Source: Chloroflexota bacterium (lineage in GTDB: Bacteria > Chloroflexota > UBA11872). Taken from it: 61,578 bases of DNA. A program made the position numbers and the translations under genes. Location: positions 1 to 61,578 of the forward strand of contig JAJDZD010000049.1 in assembly GCA_022824865.1 (NCBI GenBank), written 5' to 3'. The notes under the pieces are model-generated. The model did not search any database, was not told the origin of the DNA, and saw nothing but the letters and a program-made list of their open reading frames with translations. Below, piece by piece: positions 53,083 through 61,294 of the stretch (position 1 is the first letter of the stretch; every line of letters starts with the position of its first letter).

Positions 53083-55104
53083 TCAGGTGGAAGATAGCTT
53101 CCCAAGTTCTCGCTCGAGGTCCCTGAGCCACATGCTGATGGTTGGCTCATCCGTCCAGTTCACTGGCCGAGTTCGGATGGTGTCCAGTGCCTGCACGGCC
53201 TGTTCGCGGTTACCCAGGGCCAGATCAGCGACGGCCTGACCCACGTATGCGTCGGCAGAGTCGATACCGGCCTGAATCACTCGCTGAAAGTCTGCGCGCG
53301 CCGCTTCCGGCTGTCCGCTCTGCAGGAGCGCCTGGCCGCGCCACTGGTAGGCATAGCCTTCTTCTTCCTCCAGTTGTACAGCCTCGTTGAGGGCTTCAAG
53401 ACCCTTCTCGACTTGTCCGCTGCCAAAGAGCGTGATGCCGAGAGCCGCGCGAGCGTCCGCCGACTTCGGTCGACGCCGCAGGGCGAGTTCAAAGTCGTCG
53501 AGGGCCGCTTGTGTGCTGCCGAGCCGGCGGTACACCAGTCCGCGGAACAAGAGAGCGTCGAAGTTGAGCCGATACCCCTCAACTCCTTGCGAAAGAACAG
53601 CGAGCGCTTCATCAAAGCGTCCAGCGCTGGCCAGGATCTTCCCCTGCAAGACTTGCGCCTCATAAGGGGACGTCATCAGCGAGGCTCCACGCCCCGCCAC
53701 ATCGACGGCGGACCGCGCGTAGTCGCGTTGGTTGAACGCTAGCGCGAATTCCCACAGCAGTTCGGCAGCATCGATAAGCGTTGGACCGTCATCGGTGGCC
53801 GCGTAGTGCCGAACGATTGCCGCCATGTCGTCTCGTCCGGCCACCTGGCAGCCCGCCGCTTGGAAGAGGCGCGCACGCACGATGTACCCGTAGAGGTGAG
53901 TCGAATCGAGTTCAAGCGAACGCTGCAGGTCTGCCAGCGACCGTTCCGGGTCGCCCAGCAAAGCTCGGGCAGCACCACGTTCGCGATAGGCGAAGGCTCG
54001 TTCGGCGTCGCTGGCCAGCCGCCCCGGACGGCGGAGCGCGCCCGTATGCCTGTCCACGGAGGCCGCGTATGCCACCAAATCGGCAGTCGAGGCCTTGTCC
54101 CTGAACCACGCGCTGGCTTGCTCGGATGAGCAGCCGTCGGGCAGCGGTACGGGCGCCAACTCTCCGAGGCGTCCAATGGAAGTAACGCCAATAAAGAAGA
54201 CCAAGCCCGCCACCATTCCCGTGCGCGTGATGCGCACCCGACCCGAGCCGGACCAGCGCCGATTGTCGAGAATGAGCAGTGTCACAAGCGCCGCAGCCAT
54301 TGCCGCGGCAAGTAGCCACGGCAAACCGCTGTAGTCGTAGAGATCCAGGCGAGTCAGGCCACCGATTATCAGGGCGGCTGCAATGAAGCCAGCCGTAACC
54401 AGCATGTCGAGGCGCGGGTCACGCGTCGGCAAGTTTGGCCGAGGTTTGAGAATTCCCCGCAATGGGCCAATGCGCGTTCGGTCACGCAAGGGCGTTCGGT
54501 AGGGACGTTCCTCGGCCCGCGTTTCGGCGTCGCGTTGCGATTGCTCGCGGACGAGGGCGCCCTGGGCTTCCAGAGCCTCGTCCGAGAGTCGCGATTCGGG
54601 AGGATCCACAAATTCGGCAGCCTTGGCTTCGATGGCTCGTCGTGTCTGGCGATACCGGCGAACTTCGCGCTCATTGCTGCGCCGTTGCTGATCGCGATTC
54701 AGCACCGGTCGGGCTCGGTCGGGCCGGATTCGTGGCCTGGGAGTGCGGGACGTCGTCTCCCGTGTCCGGTCGCCAGGAGCCTTGCCCCAGCTGTAGCCGG
54801 CCCTTGGTCCGGTGCGGGGTGTGTCGCGCAACCTGGATGTTCGACGCCGCTGCGGAACCTGTCGCGGTCGGCCGCGCTCGGACGCGTCGCCGCGCAATTG
54901 CTTTCGCGCCAGTTCGGCCTGAATCTCGACCGCCCCGGGCGAGAGTCGCGACCGAGGCTGTTGACCCGGCGGCCGCTCTACGTCTGCTTCGTCGGCCTGT
55001 AAGGGCTGTGCAGCATCGGAACCAGGGCCGGACGGAGCGTCGACAGGCCAGCCGGTCACGAGTCCGATCAGGGGACCGAAGATGCGGCGGGCCAAAGACT
55101 TCAC
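53083..55104 (-). CDS. TPR-containing membrane protein, tandem copy 2
   Basis: A 673-residue paralogue with the same order of parts: M-K-S-L-A-R-R-I-F-G-P-L-I, disordered basic region with the shared blocks R-P-D-R-A-R-P-V-L-N and R-D-R-T-R-I-G-P-L-R-G, three membrane helices, the L-A-P-V-P-L-P-x-G-C-S junction, and TPRs (L-G-D-P-E-R-S-L-A-D-L-Q-R-S-L-E-L-D). The two genes are separated by 152 bases and clearly arose by duplication. The shared short N-terminal motif may be a membrane-binding amphipathic helix. Confidence 0.78.
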   Translation of the reverse strand: MKSLARRIFGPLIGLVTGWPVDAPSGPGSDAAQPLQADEADVERPPGQQPRSRLSPGAVEIQAELARKQLRGDASERGRPRQVPQRRRTSRLRDTPRTGPRAGYSWGKAPGDRTRETTSRTPRPRIRPDRARPVLNRDQQRRSNEREVRRYRQTRRAIEAKAAEFVDPPESRLSDEALEAQGALVREQSQRDAETRAEERPYRTPLRDRTRIGPLRGILKPRPNLPTRDPRLDMLVTAGFIAAALIIGGLTRLDLYDYSGLPWLLAAAMAAALVTLLILDNRRWSGSGRVRITRTGMVAGLVFFIGVTSIGRLGELAPVPLPDGCSSEQASAWFRDKASTADLVAYAASVDRHTGALRRPGRLASDAERAFAYRERGAARALLGDPERSLADLQRSLELDSTHLYGYIVRARLFQAAGCQVAGRDDMAAIVRHYAATDDGPTLIDAAELLWEFALAFNQRDYARSAVDVAGRGASLMTSPYEAQVLQGKILASAGRFDEALAVLSQGVEGYRLNFDALLFRGLVYRRLGSTQAALDDFELALRRRPKSADARAALGITLFGSGQVEKGLEALNEAVQLEEEEGYAYQWRGQALLQSGQPEAARADFQRVIQAGIDSADAYVGQAVADLALGNREQAVQALDTIRTRPVNWTDEPTISMWLRDLERELGKLSST

Positions 55105-55285
55105 GCCAGGCGGGCCTCAATCAAGCACGTTGGCGATCCGGAGCCACACTCCGACGAACCGATCACCTCATCACCTCAACTGAAACGGCCCGGTCAAGTC
55201 CCAGGAGTCTATCGCCGCCCACCGTAGGAAGAGCCTTCGGTCGGGGCCCGTGCCCCATCCTTCTGGCCACGCATTAGCGCTTCAG

Positions 55286-55828
55286 CTACGCGACAAGCCC
55301 CTGTGCCAGCCGCGCCAAAGCAGAGCGCCAGAATGAGCGTTTGGCCTCAACTTCCTCCCGGTTCGCCAGCTTGGAGTGCTGGACCTGAACGGTGCTTTTG
55401 GCGGGTCCTTTGTCCCAAAAGCTGACATCCACGTTGGTTTGGCCGTCGCTCCAGGTGATGCGCATGGATTTGGGGCGCGTGGCGCGGCGGATGGTGATGG
55501 GTTCGTCGCCTAGCCATTGTCGCCGAGACGCGTCGTCTTCCCAGGCCGTAAACAGCACGTCTACGTTTATCGGAACCGTCTTGCTAACGCCGACCTGGTA
55601 GCCGCGGGAGGTCTGGTGGGGTTCGCGGCGGCCGCGGGCCTGCTCATAGGCCACGGTGACCATCTGACTCCACCAACCGGACAGACCGTGCCGAGCACTA
55701 AGGGCCGCCGCGATCTGACGGTGGGACATTTCGGCTGCTCCTTCCGCATCAAGCAGCACGAACCATTCGGTCCAGTCGCGGCCCGTTTTGGCCTGGACGG
55801 CGGCGTCGCTGATCGTCGGCTGTGTCAT
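55286..55828 (-). CDS. DUF4287 / SRPBCC-like protein
   Basis: A 180-residue protein with an N-terminal helical domain (T-G-R-D-W-T-E-W, H-R-Q-I-A-A-A-L and W-W-S-Q-M-V-T-V-A-Y-E-Q-A-R-G), as in DUF4287 proteins, and a C-terminal SRPBCC/AHSA1-like half (V-P-I-N-V-D-V-L-F-T-A-W, W-S-D-G-Q-T-N-V-D-V-S-F, ending W-R-S-A-L-A-R-L). These small ligand-binding-fold proteins are of unknown function here. The gene is divergent from the SH3b lipoprotein gene. Confidence 0.78.
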   Translation of the reverse strand: MTQPTISDAAVQAKTGRDWTEWFVLLDAEGAAEMSHRQIAAALSARHGLSGWWSQMVTVAYEQARGRREPHQTSRGYQVGVSKTVPINVDVLFTAWEDDASRRQWLGDEPITIRRATRPKSMRITWSDGQTNVDVSFWDKGPAKSTVQVQHSKLANREEVEAKRSFWRSALARLAQGLVA

Positions 55829-55933
55829 GGATTGGGCTCCTCAACGCTCCATGGGTCGGATTCGTCGTCAACCCTTTTGTAAATCGAGATTCACTGGACG
55901 CAACTGTCCGCACCCGGTACCGTGCTTGGCAAT

Positions 55934-56776
55934 ATGGCGGGGGTGAAAGATTACGTGAGCCGCATATTTGGCGCTTGGGCGGGATTCGGGCGGCGAACGA
56001 TGGCTGCCGCTCTGCTGATTGGCGGCGCAGCGTTGGCCGGGTTCGCAGCGTGTGGCGAGGCGGAACCTGAGGCAACGCCCACGCCTGCGGCGACACCCAG
56101 GCCACTGGTTACGGCGCCCGCCAGGTCGCCAAGTCCCGCGCCGGTCCCCACGCCCACCCCTGAGCCGACGCCCACGGCTACGCCCGCGCCTACGCCCACG
56201 GCCCAGCCGGCACCGCGACCCGTTACTCCGCGCCCGGCACCGGCCTCGTCCACGCCCCAATCCACGCCTGCGCCCACGGAACCTCCCACGACCACGATGG
56301 AAGAGGTTGCGGTTCGGGTCGTCGGTGTGGTTCTTCCGCAAGTCGGCCTGAACGTGCGCGACGCGCCGAGCGTTGACGAGGGCACGGTCCAGTACGTTGC
56401 CCTGCAGGGCGAGGAACTGGAGTTGACGGACGAGATCAGCGAAATCGACGGGGTCGTGTGGCGCCAATTGGCCGATGGCAACTGGGTACAGGTCCAGTAC
56501 CTGGAGATCAGCGAGACTGTGCCAGAGGCAATGACGGACGCGACCCCTGAGGCGACGCCGGAGACGACCACTCCGACCATCGGTGTCGTTCTGCCCGAGA
56601 TTGGCCTGAACGTGCGCGACGCGCCGAGCATCACTGACGGCACCGTTCAGTACGTCGCCCTGCAGGGAGAAGAGTTGGTCCTGACCGGTCAAACCGTCGA
56701 GGCCGAAGGCGCGATCTGGTACGAGCTAGAGGACGGCAACTGGGTGCAAGGACAGTACTTGGAGATGCAGCCTTAG
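55934..56776 (+). CDS. lipoprotein with two SH3b domains
   Basis: A 280-residue protein with a signal peptide and lipobox L-A-G-F-A-A-C (C40), a long Pro/Thr/Ala linker (about 45-125) and two bacterial SH3 repeats, each beginning V-V-L-P-x-x-G-L-N-V-R-D-A-P-S and ending D-G-N-W-V-Q-x-Q-Y-L-E. The repeats are close to identical in places, indicating recent duplication. SH3b domains bind cell-wall or other peptides. GTG 55922 is an alternative start four codons upstream. Confidence 0.78.
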   Translation: MAGVKDYVSRIFGAWAGFGRRTMAAALLIGGAALAGFAACGEAEPEATPTPAATPRPLVTAPARSPSPAPVPTPTPEPTPTATPAPTPTAQPAPRPVTPRPAPASSTPQSTPAPTEPPTTTMEEVAVRVVGVVLPQVGLNVRDAPSVDEGTVQYVALQGEELELTDEISEIDGVVWRQLADGNWVQVQYLEISETVPEAMTDATPEATPETTTPTIGVVLPEIGLNVRDAPSITDGTVQYVALQGEELVLTGQTVEAEGAIWYELEDGNWVQGQYLEMQP

Positions 56777-56810
56777 CAGCAAGCGCTCCACTGGTGGGAC
56801 GACGAGTCAA

Positions 56811-57065
56811 CTGAGCGACGTCGCCCAACTGCGAAACATCGGGTCGACCACGGCCTCCTGGCTGACGGATGTCGAGATAACGAACGTCCAGGATCTCGAC
56901 GCGCTTGGCTCGGTGAATGCCTATCGACGACTCAAGGCCGCGCGCCCCGGGCAGGTAACCATCGTGGCGCTCTATGCGCTGGAAGCCGCATTGCTGGACG
57001 TGCCGTGGACCGACTTGCCGCTGGGCGTGCGTGAGCATCTCCGGCAAGCAGCCGACGGCACATAG
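56811..57065 (+). CDS. stand-alone TfoX C-terminal domain protein (CTG start inferred)
   Basis: An 84-residue frame that no ATG/GTG/TTG opens. It reads L-R-N-I-G-S-T-T-A-S-W-L-T-D-V-E-I, D-L-D-A-L-G-S-V-N-A-Y-R-R-L-K-A-A, A-L-Y-A-L-E-A-A-L and ends at TAG, an end-to-end match to the TfoX C-terminal helix-hairpin-helix-like domain, which also exists as a small single-domain protein. The CTG at 56811 is the only plausible start, 34 bases after the lipoprotein stop. If CTG does not initiate, the gene is a remnant. Full TfoX proteins act in competence regulation, but the lone C-terminal domain has no known role. Confidence 0.62.
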   Translation: MSDVAQLRNIGSTTASWLTDVEITNVQDLDALGSVNAYRRLKAARPGQVTIVALYALEAALLDVPWTDLPLGVREHLRQAADGT

Positions 57066-57153
57066 CTCAGCGGACGGAACGCCCGGGTTGCCCGCGGTCG
57101 TGCTTCAGGTGGCCCGTAGACTTGACTGGACGCTTCGGGGATCAACGTGCGTG

Positions 57154-57360
57154 ATGGTGCTGCTGGGCGAGCTTGCCCGTCGGTTGCTGACCAGCGTCGT
57201 CACGCGCTATGTGTTCCTGTTCGTCTCGGCCGTACTCATTCCCTTCAGCCTGCGCCATCCCATCATGACGGTGGGCGTAGTGCTGATCCTGGCGCTTGTT
57301 GGGTACCTCTTGTTCAGCGCCAGTCGCCAGGCGCGAGACGAGGACCGGGACGACTGGTAG
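57154..57360 (+). CDS. small membrane protein
   Basis: A 68-residue protein with two hydrophobic segments (about 14-31 and 36-54) and a charged acidic/basic tail R-Q-A-R-D-E-D-R-D-D-W. The ATG at 57154 (or GTG at 57151) is taken because the upstream frame overlaps the TfoX-domain gene. No family recognised. Confidence 0.55.
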   Translation: MVLLGELARRLLTSVVTRYVFLFVSAVLIPFSLRHPIMTVGVVLILALVGYLLFSASRQARDEDRDDW

Positions 57361-57571
57361 CCGCGGCCAAGCCGTACTGACTCCACACCTGCGAGACACC
57401 CGACAGCCGCGGAACCTCCATGAAGACCTGGAGTCACCGCACACCAACGTCCCAACGGATTTTCGGTTGGTTTGTGTTCGGGGCTGCCTGCGAGCGCAGC
57501 GGGGCCCGGCCTTTCACGCTGGACGCCCGCCCGCCCGTCAGCCGTGTCTCACACGTCTGGGAACAGTACTG

Positions 57572-58597
57572 CTAGATCGGCTTGCGGGCGTGGATGAAGT
57601 ACATCGGGGTGAAGATGCCGAGCCGGCCCGCTTCGGCCATCGCTGCCGCGCAGAGATTCAGCGTGTCCGATACACGCACCGATCCCTGTGGCACGACGCG
57701 AAGCGCTTCAAGCACCTTCAGCGTGCCGTGGGTCACCGAGCGTCCGATCTTCGAACTACGGAAGCTGGCGAACGACATACCCGAGCCGACCAGCGGCTGG
57801 TACCAGGGGATTGACGGGCCGGTCGGTACCGACAGGTCCCGCGTCTCCAGGACCTCGAAGCCAACTGTTCGAAGCGCGCTATCAACGGTCTGCTCGTCGT
57901 CGATGATGAGCAGGCCGCCTCCGAGCTGGATATCAGCTTTGATCTTGAGATGGTGGGGATTGCTCGGGTCGAAGCGTTCCGTCATACAGTACTCATATGC
58001 GCCAAAACAGGCTCCGGGTTTGAGCAATCGATAAACCTCACGGTAGATGCTGACCTTGTCCGGTGCGCAGCACGAAGCCTCGATTGAGTAAGCGGCGTCG
58101 AACGACTCGTCCGGAGCCTCAACGCTCAGAAAGTCGCAGTGCAGAAAGTCCGCCAGATCCGTCAGCTTCGCTTCTTCCGTCAGTTTCCGAGCGCGGTCGA
58201 GCTGATAGGCATTGCTGTTAACGCCCACGATCTTGGCGCCCGAAAAGCGGGCAATCTCCATGAGCGGTCCGCCAACACCGCACCCGATGTCGGCGACAAC
58301 CATTCCCGGTCTCAGCCCAAGGGCGTGTGCCATGTAGTGCTCGTGGCGAGCCAGCGACGCCTTGAAGCTCTCGCCGGGAACCCGCGGGGCGAAGTGAAAC
58401 GATCGGCCCCAGCCATACTCAAAGAAATCGGTAACCAAGTCGTAGTAGAGATTGTTGACCGTCTTGTGCTCGCTCTTCTCGTCATCCGATTCGCCGCGCT
58501 CGGCGTTCCTGAAGTGCGCTTTGTATTCGCTGAGGGAGGAATCGACTCCGGACGACCTATCTGCGTCCTTCAGAACGTCGGAAAGCTTGACGGACAT
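57572..58597 (-). CDS. sterol 24-C-methyltransferase (SMT, Erg6-like)
   Basis: A 341-residue full-length SMT, which transfers a methyl group from S-adenosylmethionine to the sterol side chain at C-24. The family's signature regions appear in order: E-Y-G-W-G-R-S-F-H-F at 60-69, the SAM motif D-I-G-C-G-V-G-G-P at 103-111, Y-S-I-E-A-S-C-C-A-P at 170-179, Y-E-Y-C-M-T-E-R-F-D at 201-210 with I-K-A-D-I-Q-x-G-G-G after it, and the dedicated C-terminal SMT domain (about 265-339) ending I-F-T-P-M-Y-F. Eukaryotic SMTs have G-W-G-x-S-F-H-F and Y-x-I-E-A-T-C-H-A-P at these places. In this copy the His of C-H-A-P is Cys. No other sterol gene is adjacent. Tocopherol or phospholipid methyltransferases lack this C-terminal domain. 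Confidence 0.93.
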   Translation of the reverse strand: MSVKLSDVLKDADRSSGVDSSLSEYKAHFRNAERGESDDEKSEHKTVNNLYYDLVTDFFEYGWGRSFHFAPRVPGESFKASLARHEHYMAHALGLRPGMVVADIGCGVGGPLMEIARFSGAKIVGVNSNAYQLDRARKLTEEAKLTDLADFLHCDFLSVEAPDESFDAAYSIEASCCAPDKVSIYREVYRLLKPGACFGAYEYCMTERFDPSNPHHLKIKADIQLGGGLLIIDDEQTVDSALRTVGFEVLETRDLSVPTGPSIPWYQPLVGSGMSFASFRSSKIGRSVTHGTLKVLEALRVVPQGSVRVSDTLNLCAAAMAEAGRLGIFTPMYFIHARKPI

Positions 58598-59190
58598 CGA
58601 ACTGATCTGGGACTAGCCTCTATCGCGCGTGCTTCGGTCGAGCGTATCAGAAGAACCTCGTGATGATGGAGTGCGCCGGAATTGCCGGAACGACGGTCGC
58701 AATTGGCATTCCGATTCCCCGATCGACAACTCACGGAATCTGCGCGCCCGAATTCGGCTCGGTTCTGCTGGCTGCAAACAGCGGCTCTGACCCGCGAAAA
58801 CACGGGTGCGAGCAATCGCAGGCTGTCTTAGGTAGGCCAAGGGGGGACTTTACTGTGAACCTTCCGGCAGGAGGTCTCGCTGTGGATTCAGGTGACGGAA
58901 TGGGCGCCGGCGTCCTTGTCTGCGCCCTTTCATCCGAGTGAGGGGGCCAGACTTTCCCCGTCAGGCGAGAGGGCAGTGTTCGGCATTCCTCGTGAGAGGC
59001 GGCCGCGAACTCCTCGGAGACGGTCCATCAGTTCCGCGTTGTCGAGCACGCCGGCGCTGGCGGTTCACCGAAGAATGCGGCACACAGGGACGAGTGCTAG
59101 GCCTTTCGGTGGGCCGGGAGCCACGCTGCGCCATTTACATTAGTAGGAGTCGGCCCTTCCAAATGTGATGCAATGGAAAGCGGGAGCCGA
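58598..59190. other. non-coding or degraded region
   Basis: About 590 bases with only short open frames on both strands, none with recognisable protein sequence or a consistent ribosome-binding site. It lies next to the tRNA-Asp fragment and probably consists of remnants of inserted or rearranged DNA. Confidence 0.45.
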
Positions 59191-59234
59191 CGGTCCCGAC
59201 CGAATTCGAACCGGCGATCTTCGCCTTGACCGGG
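59191..59234 (-). repeat. tRNA-Asp 3'-end fragment (possible attachment-site remnant)
   Basis: On the minus strand these 44 bases match the last 44 bases of the intact tRNA-Asp (38712-38755) at 40 positions, from the anticodon loop (GTCaagg) through gatcgccggttcgaat to the discriminator. The 5' half of a tRNA is absent. Such 3' fragments are left when an integrative element recombines at a tRNA gene. No integrase is visible nearby. Confidence 0.75.
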
Positions 59235-59347
59235 AAATATGCTCGGCTACTGTCGTCACCTGCCAACCATACGGCGTTGCCGCCCGAGCCACATCCCAAA
59301 TCCAGAGCAAGCTCTGGCTGCAGACCCTCGACCAGTTTCGCTAACAA
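59235..59347 (-). pseudogene. truncated SAM-dependent methyltransferase
   Basis: The frame from TTG 59347 contains the SAM motif I region P-E-L-A-L-D-L-G-C-G-S-G-G-N-A-V-W-L-A, typical of class I methyltransferases, and then runs straight into the tRNA-Asp fragment, after which no methyltransferase sequence remains. The gene is therefore broken at this junction. Its own start is also unclear, since a stop precedes the TTG by one codon. Confidence 0.62.
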
Positions 59348-59359
59348 CCGTCATGATCT

Positions 59360-59713
59360 ATGAATGAGTGGTCCATCGTAAGCCGGACATCGTTACAGAA
59401 TTATATAGTGTCGGATTCTGTTGAAATGCTCCTCGCTAATGCTCCGCGCTACGTAATCCAATTCCTGGAATCACCGATCCATATCGATTACCACTCAACG
59501 ATCGCGTATGAGGGCTTTCCTTTGCGCATTCCTTTGGCGCATGTTCCATCAACCGCGAAGGGGATCGGCGAATCTCGTTGGCGATCTATCGTGTCCTTTA
59601 CTGCGAACTTTAAAGTGGGGCATTTCCCATTAGGTCATGTCGTGTTACGCTTGCCGCAAGCGTCCCTCCTGTCGGAAGGCTTGACTATTCGTTGGCGCGG
59701 CCGGACATCTTGA
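59360..59713 (+). CDS. hypothetical protein in low-GC segment
   Basis: A 117-residue frame with balanced, protein-like composition (aromatic residues, [19 protein letters not shown]) and no recognised domain or membrane segment. GC content is far lower than in the genes either side. It may be a foreign gene or a fragment of one, consistent with the adjacent tRNA remnant. Confidence 0.5.
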   Translation: MNEWSIVSRTSLQNYIVSDSVEMLLANAPRYVIQFLESPIHIDYHSTIAYEGFPLRIPLAHVPSTAKGIGESRWRSIVSFTANFKVGHFPLGHVVLRLPQASLLSEGLTIRWRGRTS

Positions 59714-59780
59714 CCGGACCCATGATGACGCTTATCGTCCCCATCAGTTCTTCACGAATCCTAAGGAGCGCTCAAAAGGC

Positions 59781-60503
59781 GTGACCCGTTTCGCTGCATT
59801 GATGGTCAGCGCACTGCGCGACTTGGCTCCCATCATCGTCGTGATTGCGTTCTTCCAGATTGTGGTGTTGCGGCAGCCCTTTCCCGACCTGCTGGGCGTC
59901 ATCGTGGGGTTGCTTTGCGTCATCGGTGGGTTGACGCTCTTCATACAGGGACTGCAAAGCGGTCTCTTCCCCCTTGGGGAGGGGATCGCTCAGAGCTTCG
60001 GCCAAAAGGGCAGCGCAGCTGCGGTGCTTGTCTTCGCCTTCTGCCTGGGCTTCGGTACGACCGTGGCCGAACCCGCCCTGATCGCCGTAGCCGCCGAGGC
60101 CGCCGACGTTGCCGCGGAAGCCGGCGCCATTATCGATGACGATCAGGCGCGCGACTCATATGCCTTCCAGCTTCGGATGGTCGTTGCCGTATCGGTGGGA
60201 GTGGCGCTCTTGGTGGGTGTCCTGCGCATCCTGAAGGGCTGGCCCATACACAGGTTGATCATCGGTGGATATCTGATGGTCGCAACCATGACGTTCTTCG
60301 CACCCGCCGAGATCGTCGGCGTGGCCTATGACTCCGGCGGCGTGACCACCAGCACCGTCACGGTGCCGCTGGTGACGGCGCTGGGTGTCGGGCTGGCCAC
60401 GACCATCCGAGGACGGAACCCGATGGTCGATGGATTCGGTCTCATAGCGTTCGCCAGCCTCACCCCTATGGTCGGCGTGCTCGGCTACGGGATGGTGGCG
60501 TGA
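59781..60503 (+). CDS. DUF1538 family membrane protein, first half-permease
   Basis: A 240-residue membrane protein with about seven helices. DUF1538 signatures are [10 protein letters not shown] (near residue 92) and [14 protein letters not shown] (near 183), both with conserved acid and small residues that suggest a transport path. Start GTG 59781 with AAGGAG 12 bases upstream. The stop overlaps the next gene's start, so the two are translated together. The homologous second gene suggests that the functional unit is a heterodimer; in other bacteria two such domains can be fused. Substrate unknown. Confidence 0.86.
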   Translation: MTRFAALMVSALRDLAPIIVVIAFFQIVVLRQPFPDLLGVIVGLLCVIGGLTLFIQGLQSGLFPLGEGIAQSFGQKGSAAAVLVFAFCLGFGTTVAEPALIAVAAEAADVAAEAGAIIDDDQARDSYAFQLRMVVAVSVGVALLVGVLRILKGWPIHRLIIGGYLMVATMTFFAPAEIVGVAYDSGGVTTSTVTVPLVTALGVGLATTIRGRNPMVDGFGLIAFASLTPMVGVLGYGMVA

Positions 60504-61294
60504 TGAGCGACTTCCCGCGCGCGTTCGCCGACGCAATGCTGTCAACGGTTCTCGACGTTGCGCCCATCGTAGTAATCCTCGTTCTGTTCCAGGTCGCGGT
60601 GCTGCGCCGCAAGCCGGCCAACCTGCGGCAGATTGCAACCGGATCCATCTTGGTATTGCTCGGACTTACCCTGTTTCTCATAGGTCTGGAGAATGCGCTA
60701 TTTCCGATAGGCAACACGATGGCGCGGCAACTCACCGCGTCAGCGACCATCGGGGCGGAGAGCTTGAGCGACGGGGTGCACTGGCAGGACTACCTGCCGA
60801 TCTACGCGTTTGCCGCCGCAATCGGCTTCGCGACGACGGTGGCCGAGCCCTCGCTCGTTGCGGTGGCGCTGAAGGCCCGCGAGGTGTCCGGCGGCGCGGT
60901 ACACGCCTGGGGATTGAGGATAGCGGTGGCCATCGGCGTGGCGGTGGGCGTGACTTTGGGCTGCTTTCGCATCGTCACCGGCACACCCTTGCCCTGGTAC
61001 ATCATTGCCGCCTACGTCGTTGTGATACTGCAGACGTTCCGGTCCAGCAAGACGATCGTCCCGCTTGCCTACGACAGCGGCGGCGTCACCACGTCAACCG
61101 TCACGGTGCCGGTGGTCGCCGCCCTGGGCCTGGGTCTCGCCGCCAGCATCCCGGGGCGCAACCCGCTGATTGACGGATTCGGACTGATTGCGTTCGCCAG
61201 CGTTTTTCCTATAATGACCGTCCTGGGCTACGCAATAGTCGCATCCTGGTGGGGTCGGATGAAAACCGGCGGTCGGGAGGAGGCAAAGCCATGA
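60503..61294 (+). CDS. DUF1538 family membrane protein, second half-permease
   Basis: A 263-residue paralogue of the preceding protein, with F-A-T-T-V-A-E-P-S-L and [14 protein letters not shown] again and about seven helices. ATG 60503 overlaps the previous TGA (GTG at 60500 is an alternative). Its own stop overlaps the P-II-like gene as ATGA. The trio is thus one tightly coupled operon: two membrane halves and a soluble P-II-type regulator, paralleling AmtB-GlnK. Confidence 0.86.
   Translation: MSDFPRAFADAMLSTVLDVAPIVVILVLFQVAVLRRKPANLRQIATGSILVLLGLTLFLIGLENALFPIGNTMARQLTASATIGAESLSDGVHWQDYLPIYAFAAAIGFATTVAEPSLVAVALKAREVSGGAVHAWGLRIAVAIGVAVGVTLGCFRIVTGTPLPWYIIAAYVVVILQTFRSSKTIVPLAYDSGGVTTSTVTVPVVAALGLGLAASIPGRNPLIDGFGLIAFASVFPIMTVLGYAIVASWWGRMKTGGREEAKP

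Noticed and set aside
58660..58941. 93-codon plus-strand frame downstream of the sterol methyltransferase
   Set aside because: No recognisable sequence, overlapping alternatives on both strands, and location in a degraded region.
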